From an uncultured Actinomycetes bacterium (GTDB taxonomy: Bacteria; Actinomycetota; Actinomycetes; Nanopelagicales; Nanopelagicaceae): DNA of 37,381 bases. The notes beneath the pieces are model-generated. The model saw only the letters and a program-made list of their open reading frames with translations, was not told the origin of the DNA and did not search any database. Location: positions 1 through 37,381 of the forward strand of contig CAIXPV010000167.1 in NCBI GenBank assembly GCA_903921405.1. The letters are read 5' to 3'. The position numbers and the translations under genes are program-made. Shown piece after piece: positions 8,263 through 15,317 of this stretch (its first letter is position 1; each line of letters begins with the position of its first letter).

Positions 8263-9314
8263 CGACGATTCAGGTTAATGCCGAACATACGTATAACGTA
8301 GTTATCGGGTGCGAATGGAAAAGCGAGTTGCTGGCTCTGACTAAGAATCGCTCACGAGTCGCCGTAATCTACTCAACTGCGATGCGCGAAATGATTCGAT
8401 TCGATGCCAACGCTGAGGCTGAATTTCACTTCTTTGAAGTCAGCGATGGTGAGAGTGCCAAAAATGTATCGACCCTGTCTTCTTTGTGGAATTGGCTTGG
8501 TGCAGCTGGTTTCACGCGCTCAGATGTGATCGTGGGCATCGGCGGTGGCGCAATCACAGATCTGTCGGGATTTGCTGCGGCTACATGGCTCCGAGGTATC
8601 GATTGGATTGCTATTCCAACCAGTGTTGCAGGAATGGTAGATGCATCGGTTGGAGGCAAGACCGGCATCAACAGTGATTATGGCAAGAACTTGATTGGCG
8701 CCTTTCACTCACCAATCTCGGTTTTGATCGACCTTGATTGGTTGCCGACACTATCTGATCGCGACTTTTCTGCCGGAATGGCCGAAGTAATTAAATCTGG
8801 GTTTATTAAAGACGGTGAAATTCTGACGACCCTTGCTGGTAATTCACTGACGACCCTGCGATCAAATCTATCGATGGTCTCCAACTTGATTGCCCGTTCG
8901 GTGCACGTTAAAGCCGATGTCGTGGGGGAGGATTTCAAGGAGAGTTTTGCACGAGAAGTTCTTAACTACGGTCATACGTTGGGTCATGCCATTGAGATTC
9001 ATTCACATTATTCTCTGCGCCACGGAGAAGCGGTTTCCATAGGTTTGGTTTACGCTGCTGAATTAGCACACGCACGAGGGCTTCTGTCTGAGCAAACTCT
9101 CAACCAACATCGCGAACTCCTTACCGCTTTGATGCTGCCAATTTCATATGATGCCTCGGCCTGGCCAGCGCTATGGCCGCTTTTGGCATTAGATAAGAAG
9201 ACTCGAGGCGCCCAGTTGAGATTTGTAGTCATCGATGCCATCGGGTCAACACTTCGACTTGAAGATCTCAACGAGAGTGAACTTCGAAGTGCTTATGAGA
9301 GAATCAGCGCATGA
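8259..9314 (+). CDS. aroB: 3-dehydroquinate synthase
   Basis: Cyclises DAHP to 3-dehydroquinate with NAD and a divalent metal (Zn or Co). Length is 351 residues. The NAD site is VGIGGGAITDLSGFAAATW (92-110). The core substrate block is PTSVAGMVDASVGGKTGIN. Metal ligands are E176 (AEVIKSG), H239 (NYGHTLGH) and H255 (RHGEAVSIG). It overlaps aroK and aroQ at ATGA junctions, indicating coupled translation. Not a fusion with aroK. Confidence 0.97.
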   Translation: MTTIQVNAEHTYNVVIGCEWKSELLALTKNRSRVAVIYSTAMREMIRFDANAEAEFHFFEVSDGESAKNVSTLSSLWNWLGAAGFTRSDVIVGIGGGAITDLSGFAAATWLRGIDWIAIPTSVAGMVDASVGGKTGINSDYGKNLIGAFHSPISVLIDLDWLPTLSDRDFSAGMAEVIKSGFIKDGEILTTLAGNSLTTLRSNLSMVSNLIARSVHVKADVVGEDFKESFAREVLNYGHTLGHAIEIHSHYSLRHGEAVSIGLVYAAELAHARGLLSEQTLNQHRELLTALMLPISYDASAWPALWPLLALDKKTRGAQLRFVVIDAIGSTLRLEDLNESELRSAYERISA

Positions 9315-9751
9315 AGATTTTAGTGATCAACGGGCCTAATCTTGCTCGGCTGGATATTAGAGACTCATCTATTTATGGGGATCTAAATTACGGTGAGCTT
9401 AAGAGTTTGATTGAAAGCGCTGCTACAACTCATGGCTTAGTTGCAGATGTTCGCCAAAGTGATGATGAGGCAACAATCATTGGTTGGCTACACGAGGCCG
9501 CAGATTCAAACACCCCAGTGATTATTAATCCAGCTGCTTTTACCCATTATTCATATGCGATACGCGATGCAGCGGAGTTATTAAAGGCTCCCTTGATAGA
9601 GGTTCACTTATCTAATCCCATGGCCCGCGAAGAGTTTCGACACACGTCTGTAATCTCTGGCGTAGCCAATGGAACGATCGGTGGTTTTGGACCGAATTCA
9701 TATGTCTTGGCGTTAATCGCCATGAAGAACCTGCTCAGTGGGGCGAACTGA
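9311..9751 (+). CDS. aroQ: Type II 3-dehydroquinate dehydratase
   Basis: Dehydrates 3-dehydroquinate to 3-dehydroshikimate. Length is 146 residues, typical of the dodecameric type II enzyme. NGPNLARLD opens the protein, Y22 (SIYG) is the catalytic tyrosine on the flexible lid, INPAAFTHYSYAIRD holds N73 and H79, and EVHLSNP holds E97 and H99. Last gene of the aro run. The missing pathway enzymes, DAHP synthase and EPSP synthase (aroA), are not in the window. In several actinobacteria a proline peptidase gene sits between aroQ and efp; none is present here. Confidence 0.96.
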   Translation: MKILVINGPNLARLDIRDSSIYGDLNYGELKSLIESAATTHGLVADVRQSDDEATIIGWLHEAADSNTPVIINPAAFTHYSYAIRDAAELLKAPLIEVHLSNPMAREEFRHTSVISGVANGTIGGFGPNSYVLALIAMKNLLSGAN

Positions 9752-9766
9752 GCACTCACTTTTAGC

Positions 9767-9802
9767 GGGTATCCTTACCCTCTTGCCATCACAATCGATG
9801 GC
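9767..9802 (+). promoter_or_regulatory. efp upstream region: candidate promoter and leader hairpins
   Basis: The 83-nt gap between aroQ and efp holds TATCCT (9770-9775), a possible -10 element. It overlaps a small inverted repeat GGGTA-TCCT-TACCC (9767-9780). A 6-bp stem follows (GCCATC, 9785-9790; GATGGC, 9797-9802). The ribosome site GGAG lies just before the GTG at 9835. The elements are seen; their roles are inferred. Confidence 0.3.
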
Positions 9803-9834
9803 CGAATAACCACCGAAGCGACTGGAGTTCTACC

Positions 9835-10395
9835 GTGGCAACAACTGCTGATTTAAAGAATGGCATCACCTTAGATATTGAAGGCCAACTATGGAATGTC
9901 GTTGAGTTTCAGCATGTGAAGCCAGGTAAGGGACCAGCATTTGTTCGTACTAAGTTGAAATCAGTATTAACTGGCAAAGTTATTGATCGTACTTTTAACT
10001 CCGGCGTTAAGATTGATATTGAGATCTTAGAAAAGCGCGATATGCAGTACTTGTACAAAGAGGGCGAAGATTTCGTATTCATGGACTCCAAAACATTTGA
10101 TCAAATGACAATTTCTGAAGCTACGGTCGGCGACATGGCCAACTACATGCTGGAAAATACCGATGCCGTGGTTGCCGTGCATGAAGGCAATCCTCTATAT
10201 ATCGAACTTGCCGCGTCAGTGCCTCTAAAGATCACTTACACAGAGCCAGGAATTCAAGGCGATCGATCATCGGGTGGAACTAAACCAGCAACTGTCGAGA
10301 CTGGAATTGAGATTCAAGTCCCACTTTTCATTAAGCAGGATGAAGTTGTTATGGTTGATACGCGCGATGGGTCATACCAAGGTCGCGCTAACTAG
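9835..10395 (+). CDS. efp: Translation elongation factor P
   Basis: Relieves ribosomes stalled at polyproline stretches by binding between the P and E sites. Length is 186 residues, the normal three OB-type domain size. The tip loop reads KPGKGPAF with lysine K32 where E. coli EF-P carries beta-lysylated K34; PGKGPAF is the usual actinobacterial form, and whether it is modified cannot be seen. C-terminal hallmarks are GIQGDRSSGGTKPATVETG and VDTRDGSYQGRA. GTG start with GGAG a few bases upstream. The stop shares one base with the nusB start, a conserved pairing. Confidence 0.98.
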   Translation: MATTADLKNGITLDIEGQLWNVVEFQHVKPGKGPAFVRTKLKSVLTGKVIDRTFNSGVKIDIEILEKRDMQYLYKEGEDFVFMDSKTFDQMTISEATVGDMANYMLENTDAVVAVHEGNPLYIELAASVPLKITYTEPGIQGDRSSGGTKPATVETGIEIQVPLFIKQDEVVMVDTRDGSYQGRAN

Positions 10396-10817
10396 TGTCT
10401 GCACGTAGTAAGGCTCGAAAAGCAGCGCTGGATTTATTGTACGAAGCAGATATTCGTGGAACTAATGCTCTAGAGACTCTGACTCTTCGAGATGTTGTTG
10501 AAGAAGGCCCAGATGCTCGACCAATTCGTGAGTACACGAAGGATCTCATAGTAGGAATTAGTGCTCACTATCGAAAGATCGATGAGCTTATTACTACGTA
10601 TGCTCAAGGCTGGGATATGGATCGCCTACCTGCCGTAGATAGAAATATTTTGCGACTCGGTATTTACGAGATTCTCTGGGGCGCCGATATTCCAGATGCA
10701 GTGGCAATCGATGAGGCTTTGGATCTTGCCCGCGAACTCTCAACCGATGATTCTGCTGGTTTTATTCACGGAGTTTTAGGTCGTATCGCATCTATTAAAG
10801 AGAGTTTATCTATCTAG
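10395..10817 (+). CDS. nusB: Transcription antitermination factor NusB
   Basis: All-helical antitermination protein that with NusE (S10) binds boxA RNA during rRNA transcription. Length is 140 residues, GTG start. Family features are SKARKAALDLLYEADIRG at the N-terminus and WDMDRLPAVDRNILRLGIYEI plus DAVAIDEALDLARELST in the C-terminal half. It lies directly behind efp with a 1-nt overlap. Its 3' end overlaps the 3' end of the convergent bldD gene by 12 nt, leaving no room for a separate terminator. Confidence 0.97.
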   Translation: MSARSKARKAALDLLYEADIRGTNALETLTLRDVVEEGPDARPIREYTKDLIVGISAHYRKIDELITTYAQGWDMDRLPAVDRNILRLGIYEILWGADIPDAVAIDEALDLARELSTDDSAGFIHGVLGRIASIKESLSI

Positions 10818-11303
10818 TTGAATTAGCAGTTCATTTCTTTCTAAAAGCCCCACAAGAGCATCAGTAGGAGCTCCAACAGTAATTGCAACCAGATTGAGAT
10901 CATCACTACGCAGTGAAAGTACTTCGCCATGCCAATCATTTCGCTTGCGAACAATTCCAGAAACGAATGTAATCAGCGCGCGAAGTTGATCGGAATCATC
11001 AAGCATCTGGGCCTTATCTGTTACTAGAAAACGCAGTCTGCGCAGATCAATCACGATAGCCCTGGACGCCCCTATAGTGGGATCAGGTTCTGATAAGAGG
11101 TAATTAAGTGGCACCTCATAAAAAGCGGCAATTTGAATCGCCTTACTAACGCTTAAAGCACGATCGCCACGTTCATACGAGCCAAGCACCACTGCAGGTA
11201 TCTGCCCTTTGCTGCGCAGTTGAACTTCACGTAGAGATAGAGATCGCTCAAGGCGAAGAGTTCGCAGTCGAGCAGAGATCGAATGTGTTGTGGGAGTGTT
11301 CAT
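10806..11303 (-). CDS. bldD: BldD-type c-di-GMP-responsive transcriptional regulator
   Basis: Start chosen at the ATG 11301-11303, giving 165 residues that align end to end with Streptomyces BldD; the longer open frame lacks similarity. Residues about 9-70 form an XRE-type helix-turn-helix with GSYERGDRALSV, nearly the same as in BldD. The C-terminal domain keeps the c-di-GMP binding signature R-x-D-x8-R-x-x-D: R121, D123, R132, D135. In Streptomyces, tetrameric c-di-GMP dimerises BldD to repress developmental genes; targets here are unknown. The gene sits between nusB and pyrR as in Streptomyces. A TACCCT element 7 nt upstream suggests leaderless expression. Confidence 0.9.
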   Translation of the reverse strand: MNTPTTHSISARLRTLRLERSLSLREVQLRSKGQIPAVVLGSYERGDRALSVSKAIQIAAFYEVPLNYLLSEPDPTIGASRAIVIDLRRLRFLVTDKAQMLDDSDQLRALITFVSGIVRKRNDWHGEVLSLRSDDLNLVAITVGAPTDALVGLLERNELLIQLDR

Positions 11304-11310
11304 AGTGAGC

Positions 11311-11316
11311 AGGGTA
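11311..11316 (-). promoter_or_regulatory. Candidate -10 element, near-leaderless start of bldD
   Basis: On the minus strand TACCCT fits TANNNT and lies 7 nt before the bldD ATG. No Shine-Dalgarno sequence is present. Confidence 0.35.
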
Positions 11317-11341
11317 GGGGCGCAATTTGCTAGCCCGAGAG

Positions 11342-11350
11342 TTATCCACA
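11342..11350 (+). other. Perfect DnaA-box-like 9-mer
   Basis: TTATCCACA matches the DnaA box consensus TTATNCACA. It lies in the divergent bldD-pyrR intergenic region, between the two promoter regions. A single box is not an origin. It could be a regulatory DnaA site or chance. Confidence 0.3.
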
Positions 11351-11395
11351 GTTTAGGCAGGTGGATGGTATGCTCACGCCTGCATCCTTTAACGA

Positions 11396-11413
11396 CCCAT
11401 CCTGAGAGATGGG
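11396..11413 (+). promoter_or_regulatory. Putative PyrR-binding RNA hairpin in the pyr operon leader
   Basis: A 6-bp perfect stem CCCATC/GATGGG (11396-11401 with 11408-11413) closes the hexaloop CTGAGA, which fits the CNGNGA loop of PyrR-binding RNAs. The Shine-Dalgarno sequence GGAAGGAG (11413-11420) begins at the last base of the stem, 8 nt before the pyrR ATG. PyrR bound here would block ribosome entry, the translational mode described for Mycobacterium pyr operons. No transcription terminator is seen in the leader. Confidence 0.65.
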
Positions 11414-11428
11414 GAAGGAGATTTACGT

Positions 11429-11962
11429 ATGAGCGTTGCCCTGTCCGCATCGGATATATCGCGTGCGTTGATTCGTATTTCCCATGAGATTCTTGAGAAG
11501 AATCAAGGAGCTAGTAATTTAACGCTGTTGGGGATTCCCACTCGCGGAGCCCACCTTGCTAGCCGTATAGCCCAATCTATTGCCAGCATAGAGGGGTGTG
11601 AAGTTCCAGTCGGAATGCTCGATATCACGATGCATCGTGATGACTTACGCATTCGCCCCCTTCGCGCGATCATGTCCACCTCGATTCCTCGGGAAGGCAT
11701 TGAAGGCCGTGATGTGATCCTTATCGATGATGTCTTGTTTTCAGGACGAACTATTCGAGCAGCCCTTGATGCTTTAGGAGAAATTGGGCGACCTCGTTCA
11801 GTTCAATTGGCAGTCCTAGTTGATCGTGGGCATAGAGAACTTCCTATTCGCGCCGACTTTGTTGGCAAGAATCTACCCACATCGCCTTCTCAATCAGTGC
11901 GAGTGCGCCTGACGGAGATCGATGGAGCCGATGAGGTTCTCATAGAAGGTGAGTCACACTGA
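11429..11962 (+). CDS. pyrR: PyrR bifunctional pyr operon regulator / uracil phosphoribosyltransferase
   Basis: RNA-binding regulator of pyrimidine genes that senses UMP/UTP; homologues have residual uracil phosphoribosyltransferase activity. Length is 177 residues. The PRPP loop VILIDDVLFSGRTIRAA (residues about 92-108) is intact. IPTRGAHLA and DITMHRDD are family blocks, and VLVDRGHRELPIRADFVGKN is the typical C-terminal segment. A strong Shine-Dalgarno sequence and a PyrR-type hairpin precede it. The TGATG junction joins it to pyrB. First gene of an eight-gene pyrimidine operon. Confidence 0.97.
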   Translation: MSVALSASDISRALIRISHEILEKNQGASNLTLLGIPTRGAHLASRIAQSIASIEGCEVPVGMLDITMHRDDLRIRPLRAIMSTSIPREGIEGRDVILIDDVLFSGRTIRAALDALGEIGRPRSVQLAVLVDRGHRELPIRADFVGKNLPTSPSQSVRVRLTEIDGADEVLIEGESH

Positions 11963-12912
11963 TGCGTCACTTACTCTCGATTAGTGATCTAAGCGCGCAC
12001 GATGCAATCGTGATTCTAGATACTGCCGCAGAACTTGAAAGAGTCAGCGATGGGCAAGTTAAGAAGCTGCCGACACTTCGCGGACGCACTATCGTAAATC
12101 TCTTTGCTGAAGATTCAACCCGCACACGAATTTCCTTTGAAGCAGCAGCAAAGCGCTTGTCAGCAGATGTTATAAATTTCTCCGCAAAAGGATCGAGCAT
12201 AAGCAAAGGTGAATCGCTGAAAGATACAGCTATGACTTTACAAGCTATGGGCGCCGATGCGGTCGTAATTCGACACAGTGCATCTGGTGCACCACAACGA
12301 TTAGCAGATTCGCAATGGATGACAGGTAGTGTCATTAACGCTGGAGATGGAACGCATGAACATCCTAGTCAAGCGCTGCTCGATGCCTTCACGATTCGCA
12401 AACACTTAGGGAAAGGCGGCTCTAACTTAGCTGGTATTAAAGTGGCAATTGTTGGCGATGTTTTGCACTCCCGAGTAGCGCGCTCTAATGTCTTGTTGTT
12501 AACCCTTTTAGGCGCTCATGTCACATTAGTGGCCCCACCTACGTTACTTCCTGTTGGCGTTGAAAGTTGGCCAGTTAACATCTCCTACAATTTTGATGAT
12601 GTTGTTGCAGGCGTGGATGTTGTAATGATGTTGCGTGTCCAACAGGAGCGTATGAGCGATCTGTTTTTCCCTAACGCGCGGGAGTATTCGCGTTACTTTG
12701 GTTTGAATTTGCAGCGTTTAGCGAAGATGCAGCCACATGCCATCATCATGCACCCGGGTCCAATGAATCGTGGGCTTGAGATCGCGGCTGAAGTTGCTGA
12801 TAGTGCTCGCTCTGTAATTGTTGAACAAGTTGCAAATGGCGTCAGTGTTCGAATGGCAATTCTCTATGTCTTATTAGCTGGAGCACCACTGGAATCGGAG
12901 TCAAAATTATGA
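11962..12912 (+). CDS. pyrB: Aspartate carbamoyltransferase catalytic subunit
   Basis: Condenses carbamoyl phosphate with aspartate, the committed step of pyrimidine synthesis. Length is 316 residues. The carbamoyl phosphate loop is DSTRTRISFE (51-60, with S52, T53, R54, T55). GDGTHEHPSQALLDAFTI and MRVQQERM hold aspartate-site residues, and HPGPMNRGLEI is the C-terminal signature. The regulatory subunit pyrI is absent, as expected in actinobacteria. ATG overlaps the pyrR stop (TGATG); its own stop overlaps pyrC (ATGA). Confidence 0.98.
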   Translation: MRHLLSISDLSAHDAIVILDTAAELERVSDGQVKKLPTLRGRTIVNLFAEDSTRTRISFEAAAKRLSADVINFSAKGSSISKGESLKDTAMTLQAMGADAVVIRHSASGAPQRLADSQWMTGSVINAGDGTHEHPSQALLDAFTIRKHLGKGGSNLAGIKVAIVGDVLHSRVARSNVLLLTLLGAHVTLVAPPTLLPVGVESWPVNISYNFDDVVAGVDVVMMLRVQQERMSDLFFPNAREYSRYFGLNLQRLAKMQPHAIIMHPGPMNRGLEIAAEVADSARSVIVEQVANGVSVRMAILYVLLAGAPLESESKL

Positions 12913-14201
12913 CATCAAGTAAATTCCTGCTCAAAGGCGGTGCTCTGCCTGATGGAACGCTGCACGATATTGTGATTGAAGGCGAACTAATCACCACGGT
13001 TCACGCTGGGATTTCTGATCCACAAGCTACGGTTATCGATGCTACGGGCTGTGTGATCCTGCCTGGTTTAGTCGATCTTCATACGCATCTGCGCCAACCT
13101 GGTCGAGAAGATGCCGAAACCGTCGAATCGGCATCGCGAGCTGGAGCTAAGGGCGGCTTTACCGCACTTTCAGCAATGGCTAACACGTCACCAGTTGCCG
13201 ATAATGCTGGAGTTGTAGAGCAGGTGTATCGCTTAGGACAAGAGGCGGGCTTATTGGATGTTTTTCCAATCGGTGCTGTAACCCAAGGTTTAAAGGGTGA
13301 AGCCTTATCTGAGATTGGAGCAATGGCTGATTCTGTTGCTCGTGTTCGAGTATTTAGCGATGATGGAATGTGTGTATTCGATCCACTAGTTATGCGTCGC
13401 GCCCTTGAATATATTAAGAAGTTCAATGGAGTTATTGCACAGCATGCACAAGAGCCACGTCTTACTGTTGGCGCCCAGATGAATGAAGGTGAAATTTCAG
13501 CTCGTTTAGGTTTACGGGGATGGCCAGCGATTGCTGAAGAGGCGATTATCGCGCGCGATGTATTGCTTACTGATCATGTTCAATCACGTCTTCACGTGTG
13601 TCACGTTACAACTGCCGGGGGAGTAGAGATTATTCGCTGGGCTAAAGCACGGGGAATTAACGTCACTGCTGAAGTTACTCCTCATCATCTTCTTTTAACT
13701 GATGATTTATCCTGTTCGTATGATCCTGTGTTTAAAGTTAATCCACCGCTTCGCACCGAAAAAGATATTCATGCCTTGCGGGAAGCGTTAGCTGACGGAA
13801 CAATCGATATCGTTGCAACAGATCACGCACCCCACACCATGGAATCAAAAGAATGCGAATGGCAAGAGGCATCATTTGGAATGTTGGGACTAGAGACCGC
13901 GTTATCAATTGTTCAAAAGACCATGGTTGACACTGGCTTAATGAAATGGCAGGACGTGGCAGATCGCATGTCCAAAGCACCAGCAACTATTGGTGGTTAC
14001 GATCAGCAAGGACAAGGTATTGCACCAGGTAATTTTGCTAATTTAACGGTTGTTAATCCTTCGCAGACATGGACTGTCGATCGCGACTTAGTGCAATCAC
14101 GCAGTCGCAACACTCCATTTCATGGTTATCAGTTGCCAGGCGTGCTAACGCATACGTTCTACAAAGGAAAAGCCACGCTTCTCAATGGGGTGGTTGCTTA
14201 A
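12909..14201 (+). CDS. pyrC: Dihydroorotase (class I)
   Basis: Cyclises carbamoyl aspartate to dihydroorotate. Length is 430 residues, the long class I form. Zinc-binding DLHTHLRQPGRED gives H58 and H60 with substrate R62; further metal and active-site residues lie in QHAQEP, HVCHVTTAGGVE and ATDHAPH. PVFKVNPPLR is the substrate-binding segment. Stop TAA is directly followed by the GTG of carA. Confidence 0.97.
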   Translation: MTSSKFLLKGGALPDGTLHDIVIEGELITTVHAGISDPQATVIDATGCVILPGLVDLHTHLRQPGREDAETVESASRAGAKGGFTALSAMANTSPVADNAGVVEQVYRLGQEAGLLDVFPIGAVTQGLKGEALSEIGAMADSVARVRVFSDDGMCVFDPLVMRRALEYIKKFNGVIAQHAQEPRLTVGAQMNEGEISARLGLRGWPAIAEEAIIARDVLLTDHVQSRLHVCHVTTAGGVEIIRWAKARGINVTAEVTPHHLLLTDDLSCSYDPVFKVNPPLRTEKDIHALREALADGTIDIVATDHAPHTMESKECEWQEASFGMLGLETALSIVQKTMVDTGLMKWQDVADRMSKAPATIGGYDQQGQGIAPGNFANLTVVNPSQTWTVDRDLVQSRSRNTPFHGYQLPGVLTHTFYKGKATLLNGVVA

Positions 14202-15317
14202 GTGTGCACTGCATTCCTAGTACTAGATGATGGCAGAACTTTCGAAGGTAAGTCTTGGGGAGCGCAAGGTCGCACATTTGGCGAGGCGGTATTTCAGACT
14301 GGAATGACAGGATATCAAGAGACTTTGACGGACCCTTCGTATCATAAGCAGGTTGTCATTATGACGGCTCCGCATATCGGAAACACTGGGTTTAATTCGC
14401 ACGATAATGAATCAGAGAAGATTTGGGTTTCTGGTTTTGTAGTAAGAAATCCTTCTCAGCTCGTGTCGAATTGGCGAAGTGAGAATGATTTAGAGTCCGA
14501 GCTTGTGTCTCAGAATATTGTTGGTTTACAAGGCATCGATACCAGAGCGCTTACTCGTCATCTTCGAGATAGAGGGGCGATGCGCGTCGGCATTTTTTCT
14601 GGATTAGATTTAACTCGAGAAGAAATGGTTATAGAGGTACGTAAAAGTTCACAAATGTCTGGCTCTTTTTTAGTTGCCGATGTCTCAACTGATAGTCCTT
14701 ATGTGGTAGCTGCAAAAGGTGACAAGAAATTTGTTGTTGCCGCCCTTGATCTCGGCATTAAATCTGCAACTCCGCGCGCTTTGTCAGAGCGCGGGGTCGA
14801 AGTTCACGTCCTGCCATTTAATACAAGTGCAGAAGATATTATCGCTCTAAATCCGGATGGTGTTTTTATATCTAATGGCCCTGGCGATCCTGCAACTATG
14901 ATTGATGTAATAGAGGTCGTCCGTCAGATTCTTGCCAAAGCGATACCTATATTCGGAATTTGTTTTGGTCATCAGATTCTAGGCAGAGCGTTGGGTTTTG
15001 AAACCTACAAGCTGGCATTTGGCCACCGTGGAATTAATCAGCCAGTCATCGATAAAAGCACAGGTAAAGTTGAGATAACTTCGCATAATCATGGCTTTGC
15101 ATTGGCGGCCCCAACCGACTCCGAATTCACTACAGTGTTTGGACGCGGAGAAGTTACTCATGTTTGCCTCAACGATGGGGTTGTTGAAGGACTGCGTCTG
15201 ATTGATCAACCAGCCTTTTCAGTGCAGTATCACCCAGAAGCTGCTGCCGGGCCTCATGATGCGGCCTACCTCTTCGACCGTTTCGTAGATTTAATGTCTA
15301 AGAAGGTGAGCAAGTAA
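14202..15317 (+). CDS. carA: Carbamoyl phosphate synthetase, small (glutaminase) subunit
   Basis: Hydrolyses glutamine and channels ammonia to CarB. Length is 371 residues. The N-terminal domain carries GMTGYQETLTDPSYHKQ and GIDTRALTRHLRDRGAM. The class I amidotransferase domain has nucleophile C254 in FGICFGHQILG with H344 and E346 in QYHPEAA, so the triad is complete. GTG start, immediately after pyrC. Its TAA overlaps the carB ATG (TAATG). Confidence 0.98.
   Translation: MCTAFLVLDDGRTFEGKSWGAQGRTFGEAVFQTGMTGYQETLTDPSYHKQVVIMTAPHIGNTGFNSHDNESEKIWVSGFVVRNPSQLVSNWRSENDLESELVSQNIVGLQGIDTRALTRHLRDRGAMRVGIFSGLDLTREEMVIEVRKSSQMSGSFLVADVSTDSPYVVAAKGDKKFVVAALDLGIKSATPRALSERGVEVHVLPFNTSAEDIIALNPDGVFISNGPGDPATMIDVIEVVRQILAKAIPIFGICFGHQILGRALGFETYKLAFGHRGINQPVIDKSTGKVEITSHNHGFALAAPTDSEFTTVFGRGEVTHVCLNDGVVEGLRLIDQPAFSVQYHPEAAAGPHDAAYLFDRFVDLMSKKVSK

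Noticed and set aside
11304..11450. N-terminal extension of BldD up to 11450 on the minus strand
   Set aside because: The extra 49 residues do not resemble BldD and would cover the pyrR start and leader on the opposite strand.
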